From the NCBI RefSeq assembly GCF_008710135.1, contig NZ_VYKK01000015.1, positions 310,001 through 374,000 on the forward strand: a DNA stretch of 64,000 bases, written 5' to 3'. The notes beneath the pieces were generated by a model. It had not been told where the DNA came from and searched no databases. It saw nothing but the letters and a program-made list of their open reading frames with translations. This DNA is from Paenibacillus spiritus. GTDB taxonomy: Bacteria > Bacillota > Bacilli > Paenibacillales > Paenibacillaceae. Positions 8,048-16,218 of this stretch are shown here, in pieces (positions within the stretch are counted from its first letter, which is position 1; each line of letters starts with the position of its first letter). Both the position numbers and the translations under genes were made by a program.

Positions 8048-9289
8048 ATGACCAATTTCAACTTTCAAGTAACGACAGGCTCGGCGCCGAAATTTGAGCC
8101 TTTTATTGCAGTGAACCTGTTAATCCCGGGAATTATGGTTGCGGTGGCGGTCGATACCACAACCGGAGTGCCTCTGATCGGGCTCTACCGGTCGCTGGAC
8201 GGAGGCGCGAACTGGTCCCAGTCCCTGTTGCCACTGCCGCCCGGATTCAGCGGAGCCGAAGCACCGGCGGTGGCTTACGGATTCCCCAATGTATTCATCG
8301 TGACCGCCCATGTCTTTCCGGGCGCGAACAGCGGAACCAGCGTTGCGTACCGGTCCGTTGACAATGGAGCTACCTTCAGTGAACCTGTGATCGTCAACAG
8401 CGGCTTTGGCACTTATATCAACAACGATGAAACCAACGTAACCGTGGATGTCAGCCAGTCCAGTCCTTATCTCGGCTTCATCTATGTGTTGTACAATCAC
8501 CAATTCAACGTGGAGAACGGAGGGAACTCGACCGCATTTCTGAGCCGCTCCAGAGACGGAGGCGCGACCTGGGACACTCCTGTCCTGCTGTCCAGTGAAG
8601 CGGAGCAGGTCGAACGCCCGGATGCGGCCGTGGATCTTATCGGAACTGTGTACGGGGCCTGGGTGACCGTGGACCCGGAATACCGGTTTGTCGTCCGCCG
8701 ATCTGTGGATGGAGGGACTACCTTCGGCGATCCGCGCGAGGTATCGGCTATCGTACCCGTTCCGCCCGTGCTGCCGGTTCCGGGCTACGCCTTCCGGGTG
8801 CTCACCTTCGCCAATATTTCGATCGACCGGTCGGTTGGTCCATACACGAACCGGATCTATACGGTATGGCAAGATTTCCGGCAGGGCTATGCGGACATCT
8901 TCATGTCCTATTCCAGCGATAACGGTCTTTCCTACTCCGCTCCTGTCAGCATCACCGGCGCGCCGGCAGGCACGCAGAACTTTTTTCCGGCAATCGACGT
9001 TGATCCGCTTCTGGGTGTGGTAAATGTGATTTATTACAGCAACCAGGTAAACGGCTACCTGCTGGATGTGTTTGTGGCGAGATCCATCAACGGCGGGCAG
9101 ACTTTCACCAACACGAGAATTACGAACGAGTCCTTTGATCCCAATGCGGGAGGCACGGGAGTGCCGTTAATCGGCGATTACATCGACATCATCTCGGTTC
9201 CGCCGGGCGGCTATATCGGCGTCTGGACCGATACCTCGCCGGGGACGCAGACGATATTTGCCGGATACTCCAATGATGTGATTACCTAA
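8048..9289 (+). CDS. Asp-box (BNR) beta-propeller protein, sialidase-like fold
   Basis: 413 residues with six clear Asp-box repeats (S-x-D/N-x-G-x-x-aromatic): SLDGGANW, SVDNGATF, SRDGGATW, SVDGGTTF, SSDNGLSY and SINGGQTF. This is as expected for a six-bladed propeller of the sialidase/exo-alpha-glycosidase fold. ATG 8048 has AAGGGGGAG upstream. I see no signal peptide and no obvious sialidase Arg triad or FRIP motif, so enzymatic activity is doubtful and carbohydrate or protein binding is equally likely. Absence of a secretion signal would fit a spore-surface protein or export by another route. Confidence 0.75.
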   Translation: MTNFNFQVTTGSAPKFEPFIAVNLLIPGIMVAVAVDTTTGVPLIGLYRSLDGGANWSQSLLPLPPGFSGAEAPAVAYGFPNVFIVTAHVFPGANSGTSVAYRSVDNGATFSEPVIVNSGFGTYINNDETNVTVDVSQSSPYLGFIYVLYNHQFNVENGGNSTAFLSRSRDGGATWDTPVLLSSEAEQVERPDAAVDLIGTVYGAWVTVDPEYRFVVRRSVDGGTTFGDPREVSAIVPVPPVLPVPGYAFRVLTFANISIDRSVGPYTNRIYTVWQDFRQGYADIFMSYSSDNGLSYSAPVSITGAPAGTQNFFPAIDVDPLLGVVNVIYYSNQVNGYLLDVFVARSINGGQTFTNTRITNESFDPNAGGTGVPLIGDYIDIISVPPGGYIGVWTDTSPGTQTIFAGYSNDVIT

Positions 9290-9290
9290 A

Positions 9291-9321
9291 AAGCCGGCAG
9301 GAGACGATCTCCTGCCGGCTT
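9291..9321. terminator. bidirectional terminator between propeller and CNNM genes
   Basis: A perfect 14-bp stem, AAGCCGGCAGGAGA with its complement, and a 3-nt loop. On the minus strand it is followed by TTTTT, serving the CNNM gene that ends at 9354. It begins 2 bp after the propeller stop. Confidence 0.85.
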
Positions 9322-9353
9322 AACAAGTATTCGGGTATTTAGACGCCGGACGG

Positions 9354-10667
9354 TTATTCGGCTTCTTCCGGACGCGAGTCCGCCAGCACTTCCAGCTCCA
9401 CTCTGCGGATACGGTGGCGGTTCGCTTCTCGGATCGTAAAGACCGCGTTGCCGTGAACCGTCTGCTTGCCGACGGCCGGTTCGGGGATGTGGCTGTAGAC
9501 CCAGCCGCCGATCGTTGTCACTTCCTCGTCTTCCAGATCGACGCCGGTCAGGCTCTTCAATTCAGAGAGGGCGAGCTTGCCGTCCACAAGGTAGCGGTGT
9601 TCTCCGATCTTCTCGGCCATCTTGGTCTCGTCTTCATCGAATTCGTCGCGGATTTCGCCGACGATTTCCTCCAGAATGTCCTCGATGGTAATGAGGCCCG
9701 ATGTGCCGCCGTATTCATCAAGCAGCAGGGCGATATGCACCCGCTCCTTCTGCATCCGGGTCAGCAGGGTCTTCACCGGCGTAACCTCCGACACCGTCAG
9801 AACGGGATGGATCAGAGAGGCAAAATCAAAATCGGGATTGTTGTCGTACTCCAGATAGAGCTGTTTGGTATTCACCATGCCTATAATTTCATCCTTGCTG
9901 CCTTCGGCAACCGGGAAGCGGGTATACTGTTCTTTGCGGATAATCTCCAGGTTCTCCTGGAGGGACCGGTTCGTGTAGAGACAAATCATGTCGGTCCGCG
10001 GAACCATAATTTCACGGGCGAGCATTTCGTCAAAAGCAAAGATCCGGTTCACATAGCCGTATTCGGCTTTATTGATCTTGCCACTCTCATAGCTCTCGGA
10101 CAGAATCAGCCGGATTTCTTCTTCGGAATGCGCTTCTTCATGCTCGCTGGCCGGCTTCATGCCGAACAGGCGAACCAGCAGATTGGCGGAGCCGTTCAGC
10201 AGCCAGATCAGCGGGTAGAGAATTTTATAGAACCAGATAATCGGCACTGCGGTGAGGAGACTGATTTCTTCCGCTTTGTTGATGGCCGCCGTCTTCGGTG
10301 CCAGTTCGCCCACAACTACATGCAGGAAGGTCGCAATGAAGAAGGCCAGAATGAAGGCAATGATGTGGCTGGCGTCGGTTCCGATATTCAGCCAATCGAA
10401 CACCGGCAGCAGCATTTCCTCGAAGGCCGGCTCAGCCAGCGCGCCGATGCCCAGGGCGGTAATCGTAATGCCCAGCTGGCAGGCCGAGAGATAACCGTCC
10501 AGATTGGCTGCAACTTTCTGCACAGCGACTGCATTCTTGCGTCCTTCCAGCACGAGCTGGCTGATCCGGCTTCCCCGGAGGCGCACCATCGCAAATTCTG
10601 TGGCGACAAAAAAAGCGGTTAAAACAATCAAAATCACGACCAGTGTCAAACTAAGTCCTATGCCCAT
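9354..10667 (-). CDS. CNNM/HlyC-CorC family membrane protein with CBS domains
   Basis: 437 residues in the standard order. A DUF21 (CNNM) transmembrane domain covers about 1-190 (SLTLVVILIVLTAFFVATEFAMVRLRGSR, then HVVVGELAPKTAAI). A CBS pair follows at about 200-340 (MVPRTDMICLYTNRSL; RMQKERVHIALLLDEYGGTSGLITIEDILEEIVGEI). A CorC_HlyC transporter-associated domain ends the protein. Relatives are Mg2+ or Co2+ exporters or regulators of such transport, and the hemolysin name is historical. ATG 10667 starts just before the first helix; the frame continues to 10724 but without an SD. Confidence 0.88.
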   Translation of the reverse strand: MGIGLSLTLVVILIVLTAFFVATEFAMVRLRGSRISQLVLEGRKNAVAVQKVAANLDGYLSACQLGITITALGIGALAEPAFEEMLLPVFDWLNIGTDASHIIAFILAFFIATFLHVVVGELAPKTAAINKAEEISLLTAVPIIWFYKILYPLIWLLNGSANLLVRLFGMKPASEHEEAHSEEEIRLILSESYESGKINKAEYGYVNRIFAFDEMLAREIMVPRTDMICLYTNRSLQENLEIIRKEQYTRFPVAEGSKDEIIGMVNTKQLYLEYDNNPDFDFASLIHPVLTVSEVTPVKTLLTRMQKERVHIALLLDEYGGTSGLITIEDILEEIVGEIRDEFDEDETKMAEKIGEHRYLVDGKLALSELKSLTGVDLEDEEVTTIGGWVYSHIPEPAVGKQTVHGNAVFTIREANRHRIRRVELEVLADSRPEEAE

Positions 10668-10718
10668 ACGAATTCTACCATCCCTTTCGTGTCCAAATGA
10701 GTTATAATGGCATTTGGA

Positions 10719-10770
10719 GTTCATATGAACTTATTCTACGAACTTTTATTGAAAAGATCAAATTTTGATC
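10719..10770. promoter_or_regulatory. two palindromes in the divergent CNNM / DUF1836 promoter region
   Basis: GTTCATATGAAC (10719-10730) is a perfect 12-bp palindrome. GATCAAATTTTGATC (10756-10770) is a perfect 15-nt palindrome about an unpaired T. A TATAAT (-10-like) lies just left of them at about 10703. They are candidate operators for one or both divergent genes. Confidence 0.45.
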
Positions 10771-10832
10771 GAAGGCATGTATCAGAAAGAGGAAAGACCG
10801 ATCACACTGAAGGACAAGGAGGTACAAGGAGC

Positions 10833-11630
10833 ATGGAATCTTTTATCCTAACCCGCCGGCAGATGTCCCTGCTGATGGCCTCGTTGACGGAGCAGAGCAC
10901 GATCTGCCCGCTTGCTGTTCTGCAGCAAGCCTGGGGCGGAGCGCACCCCGCCGCGATTGCTGAAGGAACGGCACGGGAAGCGCTGCTGTCCACGCATATT
11001 CCGCCGATTCTGGGCAAGATCATCAAGGCAAGCCGTTTTCGCGGCCTCTCGCTGCATGAAATCGCCGAACTCGGTGCCCTGGTTGAGTATTCCACGATTT
11101 CTATTACCGCTATGCAGAACTGGGTGAAGCGGGACTTCAGGGAATACTTGGGTTCTCCCCGGCAAGGAAAGAAATATTCCTTGAATCAGGCGGCGCTTCT
11201 CCTTATGGTCGACGACCTGAAGGCCGCACTCGACTTCGAGAGCATCCGGCGGCTGTTCGGCAAGCTGTTCCGCCATCCGGACACCGATGCCGACGATATT
11301 ATGGAACCCTTTCAGGTATACGGCGCCTACGCCGAGTTGTTCGAATACTGCCGCAGCGAAGGGCTTCAGGAGCGGGAGAGAGTCGCCCGCGCAATCTCGG
11401 CGTGGATCGAAGGCTTCGAAGGAACGGCCGGCGGACAAGCCGGAGAGGCTGACAGAGCCGGCGGCCTGCCGGTCTCCGGCAAGTGGCGCAGCCGGATCGC
11501 AAGGCTCGGTCTCGGCGAGCGGGAGACGCTGCGCCAGACCCTGCATATTGCCCTTGTTGCGGTGCAGGCCTGCGCCTGCCAGGCGCTTGCCCGGCAGTAC
11601 GCCAACGCCGTTCTGTTTCTGGACGCCTGA
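10833..11630 (+). CDS. DUF1836 domain protein
   Basis: 265 residues. The middle carries the DUF1836 signature: LSLHEIAELGALVEYSTISITAMQNWVKRDFREYLGSP, followed by GKKYSLNQAALLLMVDDLKAALDFESIRRLFG. The first part resembles a MerR-like or phage-type helix-turn-helix, so DNA binding is plausible but unproven. ATG 10833 follows AAGGAGG. The residues after about 190 are variable, Gly/Ala/Glu-rich and then helical. It is divergent from the CNNM gene and 43 bp upstream of an MFS gene that it may co-transcribe with. Confidence 0.8.
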   Translation: MESFILTRRQMSLLMASLTEQSTICPLAVLQQAWGGAHPAAIAEGTAREALLSTHIPPILGKIIKASRFRGLSLHEIAELGALVEYSTISITAMQNWVKRDFREYLGSPRQGKKYSLNQAALLLMVDDLKAALDFESIRRLFGKLFRHPDTDADDIMEPFQVYGAYAELFEYCRSEGLQERERVARAISAWIEGFEGTAGGQAGEADRAGGLPVSGKWRSRIARLGLGERETLRQTLHIALVAVQACACQALARQYANAVLFLDA

Positions 11631-11673
11631 ACACGGGTACTCGAAGGTAATCTAACTAGGAGGTTGGCTGGAT

Positions 11674-12876
11674 ATGGCGAACACATTATGGAAGGAGCGA
11701 AGGACCCGCAAGCTTCTTGGCAGCGCCGGCTTCAGCTGGCTGTTCGATGCCATGGATGTGGGCATTATCTCGTTCGTGGCGGCCGCTCTGGCCAAGGATT
11801 GGGACCTGTCGGCGGGCCAGGTCGGATGGCTGACCAGCCTGAATTCGCTCGGCATGGCCTTCGGGGCAGCCGCGGCAGGCGTACTGGCCGACCGCTACGG
11901 ACGCAAGAGCATTCTGCTCTGGACGCTTCTGATCTTCTCTGCGGCCAGCGGGCTGTCCGCTCTGGCCACCGGCTTCGCCATGCTGTGCGTTCTGAGATTC
12001 ATTGCCGGCTTCGGTCTGGGCGGGGAGCTTCCCGTTGCCTCTACGCTCGTCTCCGAGAGTGTGCCCGCAGAGGAGCGCGGGCGGGCGGTTGTGCTTCTGG
12101 AGAGCTTCTGGGCAATCGGCTGGATTGCCGCCGCGCTGATCGCGTACTTCATCATCCCCGATTACGGATGGAGAGTTGCTTTTGCCATCGGGGCGGTCCC
12201 CGCGCTCTACGCGCTCTATCTGCGACGGGCGATTGAAGATTCGCCGAGGTTCGGAAGGGTGAAGCCGGCACCGCTGCGGAGCCGGATCGCGGCGGTCTGG
12301 TCGGGGGAGCACCGGAAATCCACGATTATGCTGTGGGTGCTGTGGTTCACCGTGGTGTTCTCTTACTACGGAATGTTCCTGTGGCTGCCGACGGTGATGG
12401 TCATCAAGGGATACAGTCTGGTCAAAAGCTTCGAGTATGTGCTGGTCATGACGCTGGCTCAGCTTCCCGGCTACTTCACGGCCGCCTATTTCATCGAGAA
12501 ATTCGGCCGGCGCTTCGTCCTGGTCCTGTATCTGGCGGGAACGGCCGCCAGCGCAGCCTGGTTCGGAACAGCCGACAGCACAACTCTGCTGATCGCCGCC
12601 GGGATCTGCCTGTCGTTCTTCAATCTCGGGGCATGGGGCGGCATGTACGCTTATACGCCAGAGCTGTATCCGACTTCGGTCCGCTCGACCGGAACGGGAC
12701 TCGCCGCTTCCTTCGGCCGGATCGGCGGCATCATTGCGCCGCTCCTGGTCGGATTTCTGGTTGAACGCGGCGTCGGGCTGTCCGTCATCTTCGGCATGTT
12801 CTTCGTTATGGTGCTGATTGGCGCGGCGGCGGTGCTGTTCCTGGGCAAAGAGACCAAAGGAATCGAGATCGGATAG
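11674..12876 (+). CDS. MFS transporter of the sugar/acid:H+ symporter type (YceI/NaiP-like)
   Basis: 400 residues, 12 predicted membrane helices. Conserved MFS loop motifs are visible: GVLADRYGRKSILLW between helices 2 and 3, RFIAGFGLGGELPVASTLVSESVPAEERGRAVVLLES at helices 4-5, and the C-terminal YTPELYPTSVRSTGTGLAASFGRIGG. This is typical of the SP/MHS/AAHS branch that moves small acids or nicotinate. ATG 11674 follows GGAGG. The substrate is not readable; resemblance to B. subtilis YceI (niacin) is a family-level impression only. Confidence 0.85.
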   Translation: MANTLWKERRTRKLLGSAGFSWLFDAMDVGIISFVAAALAKDWDLSAGQVGWLTSLNSLGMAFGAAAAGVLADRYGRKSILLWTLLIFSAASGLSALATGFAMLCVLRFIAGFGLGGELPVASTLVSESVPAEERGRAVVLLESFWAIGWIAAALIAYFIIPDYGWRVAFAIGAVPALYALYLRRAIEDSPRFGRVKPAPLRSRIAAVWSGEHRKSTIMLWVLWFTVVFSYYGMFLWLPTVMVIKGYSLVKSFEYVLVMTLAQLPGYFTAAYFIEKFGRRFVLVLYLAGTAASAAWFGTADSTTLLIAAGICLSFFNLGAWGGMYAYTPELYPTSVRSTGTGLAASFGRIGGIIAPLLVGFLVERGVGLSVIFGMFFVMVLIGAAAVLFLGKETKGIEIG

Positions 12877-12910
12877 GCAGGCGGATGTCCGCCCGGGTGA
12901 GTCTTCTCTT

Positions 12911-12939
12911 CAGGCAGGGACGTTAATCCCTGCCTTTTT
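12911..12939 (+). terminator. intrinsic terminator after the MFS gene
   Basis: AGGCAGGGA / TCCCTGCCT 9-bp stem with a 6-nt loop, followed by TTTTT on the plus strand. It closes the unit just before the TerB-ATPase-helicase operon. Confidence 0.9.
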
Positions 12940-12993
12940 GGCGCGCCGAAGCGAATAAATGTTCCCGCCGGGCGGAGACTCCGGCGGCATTCA

Positions 12994-13002
12994 TGGTATA
13001 AT
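12994..13002 (+). promoter_or_regulatory. extended -10 promoter of the TerB-ATPase-helicase operon
   Basis: TGGTATAAT (TG-n-TATAAT) lies 55 bp before the first start codon. No good -35 is visible, as expected for an extended -10 promoter. The upstream terminator at 12939 means this should be the operon's own promoter. Confidence 0.55.
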
Positions 13003-13056
13003 GGAGCTTACTTAGATAATGGCGGCAGGCTTCTGGCAGCCGCAGGGGAGCGTATC

Positions 13057-14871
13057 GTGATGAGACATGACCATGAGCCCCGCTTCTCGGAGCTGATCTT
13101 CGAGAACGAGCAGCGGGAGATGCCGGTTCCGCCGCGGGATTCCGCTGCGGCCCGGGAGGACGGCGCAGACGGCCGAAGCCGGAAGCAAGGGAAGCCCGGC
13201 CCGAAGGGAGGAAGGACAGAACCGGTTCCGCCGCGGCAGATCTCCCTCTGGGAGGAGGCCTCCCCCGGACCGGGTCGTTCGTCTGCGCCGGCGAATGGAC
13301 CGGGCCGCCTGAGAGGCGAGGCCCCGGTTCCGGCCCGTACGCTGCCGCCTGCGGGAACCCCGCAGGCCAGGATACCCGGCCGTCCGCCATCTCCGGCCGA
13401 AAGACCGGCCCAGCCGCTCCGCCAGACCGCCGGACCCGGGAACCGGCCGCCGACGACGGAGAGCCTGTTCGCGGAGCGGGCCGGAGAACTGGCGACGTAC
13501 CGCGAGCCGGAGGCCGAATTTGTCCCCTTCAAGAGCTATTGGCCGACCTACGGCCATATGGACCGCCACCAGACGAAATGGTATTTCTACTGGCGGAACG
13601 AGGTGCGGGAAGGGCGTTATCCGAAGACCGACCTATCGTATATTTTTCTGCATGTGTACGAGCTCATTAACGGAGTCGGCTGGGAGACCCCCGAAGACGG
13701 CGCCAGGCAGCTGAATGCGATCTGGGAAGCCTACCGGCATGCATACAAGCGCCTGGATCAGTATCTGGGCGGCTGGATCGCCGATTTCAGTCTGGTGCAC
13801 GGGCTGAAGCTGCCCTTGGGCACGGTGGTGGAGCGCTCTCGCGGGCTGGCCGGAGATCTGGGAGAGCTGGAACTGGAGCGCTGCCTGACCGCCGCGCCGG
13901 ACGAGCTGACGCTTGCCGCGCTTCAAATGATGTCGGATTATGACCTGTCGAAATCGAAGTTTTTTGAAGGGGACGGGGAGGAGGCGCTCCGGCGCTGGGT
14001 CCCGAAGACCGTGGCCCTGGTTGACGCTTATATTCTCAGGACGCACGGCCAGCGGCTGATCGAGATGTTCCCGCCTGAACCGGCCGTTATGCGGGAACGC
14101 TATTTGTTCCGCAGCGCCGTCTACGACATCTCCCTCTACGGCTATTCGGTCGTCGTTCCCGTGGTCCGGGTCAGCAAGACCCCTGCGCTCCGCAGTCTGG
14201 TCACCCGGATCTTCCGGCTGACGGAGAATAAACTGCGCGCGCTGATGGGCTACAAAGGCCGGCTGAAAGGCATTTCCATCGACCCGGCGATCAAGGAGCT
14301 GGTTGAGAAGTATCTGGACCGCGAGTATGCCCGTTCCCTCCGGGAACAGGCGGGGCCGGCGGTCGTCATTGACCGCAGCCGGCTGGAGCGGCTGCAGAGC
14401 GACTCCGATACGGTCCGGGAGCTGCTGACGATCGAAGCGCCCGAGGAAGAAGCCGACGCACCGGCCCCGATTCAGCCGGAGAGCGGAAGGCCCCCCGGGG
14501 CCGAAGGGGAAGCGCCGGAAGAGCCGGACGCCGAAGGCGAAGTACCGGAAGAGCCGCAAGCTGGAGGCGAAGCACTGGAAGAGCCGGACGCCGGAGACGG
14601 TCCCGGTCTTTCCCTGCCGCCCGAGGCCCCTGCCGAGTGGCGGGATTTCCTCGACGCTCTGCCGTCTTCGCTTCATCCCGTTCTACAGGCGCTCGCCGGC
14701 GAGAACGGGAGGGAAGAACTCGCACAGGCGGCGGCTGCGGCGGGAAGGCTGCCCGAGCTTGCCGTCGATGAAATCAATGATGCCGCGATGGAGCATCTGG
14801 GCGATCTGCTGATCGACGGAGATCAGTGGAATGAAGAATTTGCTGAGCTGCAGACGTATGTGAAGAGGTGA
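13057..14871 (+). CDS. TerB_N / TerB_C domain protein
   Basis: First gene of a three-gene operon. 605 residues from GTG 13057 (ATG 13060 directly follows; GGGGAG upstream). Residues 1-150 are a low-complexity Pro/Gly/Arg-rich linker. About 155-360 is a TerB_N domain (HQTKWYFYWRNEVREGRYPK, TDLSYIFLHVYELINGVGWE). About 484-513 holds three tandem 10-residue acidic repeats (GEAPEEPDAE, GEVPEEPQAG, GEALEEPDAG). The end (WRDFLDALPSSLHPVLQALAGEN through LAVDEINDAAMEHLGDLLID) is TerB_C. No central TerB domain, TerC, TerD or TerZ is present, so classic tellurite resistance is unlikely. In surveys such proteins accompany helicases and P-loop ATPases, as here. Confidence 0.85.
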   Translation: MMRHDHEPRFSELIFENEQREMPVPPRDSAAAREDGADGRSRKQGKPGPKGGRTEPVPPRQISLWEEASPGPGRSSAPANGPGRLRGEAPVPARTLPPAGTPQARIPGRPPSPAERPAQPLRQTAGPGNRPPTTESLFAERAGELATYREPEAEFVPFKSYWPTYGHMDRHQTKWYFYWRNEVREGRYPKTDLSYIFLHVYELINGVGWETPEDGARQLNAIWEAYRHAYKRLDQYLGGWIADFSLVHGLKLPLGTVVERSRGLAGDLGELELERCLTAAPDELTLAALQMMSDYDLSKSKFFEGDGEEALRRWVPKTVALVDAYILRTHGQRLIEMFPPEPAVMRERYLFRSAVYDISLYGYSVVVPVVRVSKTPALRSLVTRIFRLTENKLRALMGYKGRLKGISIDPAIKELVEKYLDREYARSLREQAGPAVVIDRSRLERLQSDSDTVRELLTIEAPEEEADAPAPIQPESGRPPGAEGEAPEEPDAEGEVPEEPQAGGEALEEPDAGDGPGLSLPPEAPAEWRDFLDALPSSLHPVLQALAGENGREELAQAAAAAGRLPELAVDEINDAAMEHLGDLLIDGDQWNEEFAELQTYVKR

Positions 14872-14880
14872 CGTTAATTC

Positions 14881-16218
14881 ATGAATCAGGTCAAAATTCC
14901 GAAGCGGGTCCTGACCGCGCTTGTCCACTCTCTGACGGCGGGCGTGGTGCCGCGCATCGGACTTGAGCATATCGCCGTCGGACGGCGGCCGGAGATCGAA
15001 GCCATGCTGAGAGATCTCGACAATATCAAGGACGGGGGAGCAGCCTTCCGGCTCATCACAGGGCGATACGGAAGCGGCAAAAGCTTCCTCCTCCAGACCA
15101 TCCGCAATTATGCGATGGACCGCGGCTTTGCCGTGGCCGATGCCGACTTGTCGCCGGAGCGGCGGCTGGTCGGCACGAAAGGCCAGGGGCTCGCGACCTA
15201 CCGCGAGCTGATAGGCCATCTCTCCATCCGGACGCGGCCGGACGGCGGAGCGCTGGAATCCATTTTGCAGAAATGGATCTCGGGCATTCAGCAGCGGACG
15301 ATGGCGGAGCAGGCACTGAGTCCGGACCACCCGGATTTTGCCCCGGCAGTGGAACGGGAAATCTATGAGACGGCCTCGCATCTTAGGGGGCTGGTGCACG
15401 GATTCGACTTCGCCAAGGTGCTGGCCGCTTACTGGAACGGGCATAAATCCGCGGACGACGGGCTGAAGGGCGACGCGCTGCGCTGGCTGCGCGGCGAATT
15501 CGCGACCAAGACGGACGCCCGCCGCGCGCTCGGGGTGGGCGTCATTATCGACGACGACAACTGGTATGACTATATGAAGCTCTGGGCGGAGTTCTGCGCC
15601 GGGATCGGATACGGAGGTCTGCTGCTGTTCATCGACGAAGGCGTCAATCTGTACAAAATCACGAACACGGTCTCGCGCCAGAGCAATTACGAGAAGCTGC
15701 TGACCATGTTCAACGACACGATGCAGGGCAAGGCCGAACATCTGGGCATCTTCGTGGGCGGCACGCCGCAGTTCGTTGAAGACAGCCGCAGAGGGCTGTT
15801 CAGCTACGAAGCGCTTCGTTCCCGGCTGGTGGGAGGCCGTTACAGCGCTGGCGCCGGCAATTATGCCGGGCCGATTCTGGCGCTTCACATGCTCTCCCAC
15901 GAGGAGATTCTGGTGCTGCTGCGCCGGCTGACGGACATTCACGCCCAGCATTTCGGCTATTCGCCGGATCTGACCGAAGCCCAGCTGGTCCACTTCATGG
16001 AAGCGGCGGTCGGACGGCTGGGCGCGGACGAGCTTCTGACCCCGCGTGAAGTGATCCGCGACTTTCTGGACCTGCTCCATACGCTGCACGAGCACCCGGA
16101 GCGCTCCTTCGAGCAGCTGGTCGGGGAGACGGCGGGCCGGAGCGCTGCCGCCACTGCCGCCTCTTCGGAGGAGCCGGCGGATGAGCTGGACGGCTTTCTG
16201 GCGGAGTTCGAGCTGTGA
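14881..16218 (+). CDS. BrxD-like (DUF2791) P-loop ATPase
   Basis: 445 residues related to the ATP-binding protein BrxD of BREX/Pgl-type systems. Walker A is GRYGSGKS at residues 61-68; Walker B is LLLFIDEGVNL with Asp252/Glu253. A sensor-like stretch FVGGTPQFVEDSRRG and an Arg-rich SYEALRSRLVGGRY follow, then a helical C-terminal domain that is acidic at the end. ATG 14881 lies 9 bp after the TerB-protein stop, with GAAGAGG overlapping that stop. The helicase start overlaps its TGA by 4 nt, so the three products are made in a coupled way. Likely role: an AAA-type motor or loader for the helicase. Confidence 0.88.
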   Translation: MNQVKIPKRVLTALVHSLTAGVVPRIGLEHIAVGRRPEIEAMLRDLDNIKDGGAAFRLITGRYGSGKSFLLQTIRNYAMDRGFAVADADLSPERRLVGTKGQGLATYRELIGHLSIRTRPDGGALESILQKWISGIQQRTMAEQALSPDHPDFAPAVEREIYETASHLRGLVHGFDFAKVLAAYWNGHKSADDGLKGDALRWLRGEFATKTDARRALGVGVIIDDDNWYDYMKLWAEFCAGIGYGGLLLFIDEGVNLYKITNTVSRQSNYEKLLTMFNDTMQGKAEHLGIFVGGTPQFVEDSRRGLFSYEALRSRLVGGRYSAGAGNYAGPILALHMLSHEEILVLLRRLTDIHAQHFGYSPDLTEAQLVHFMEAAVGRLGADELLTPREVIRDFLDLLHTLHEHPERSFEQLVGETAGRSAAATAASSEEPADELDGFLAEFEL

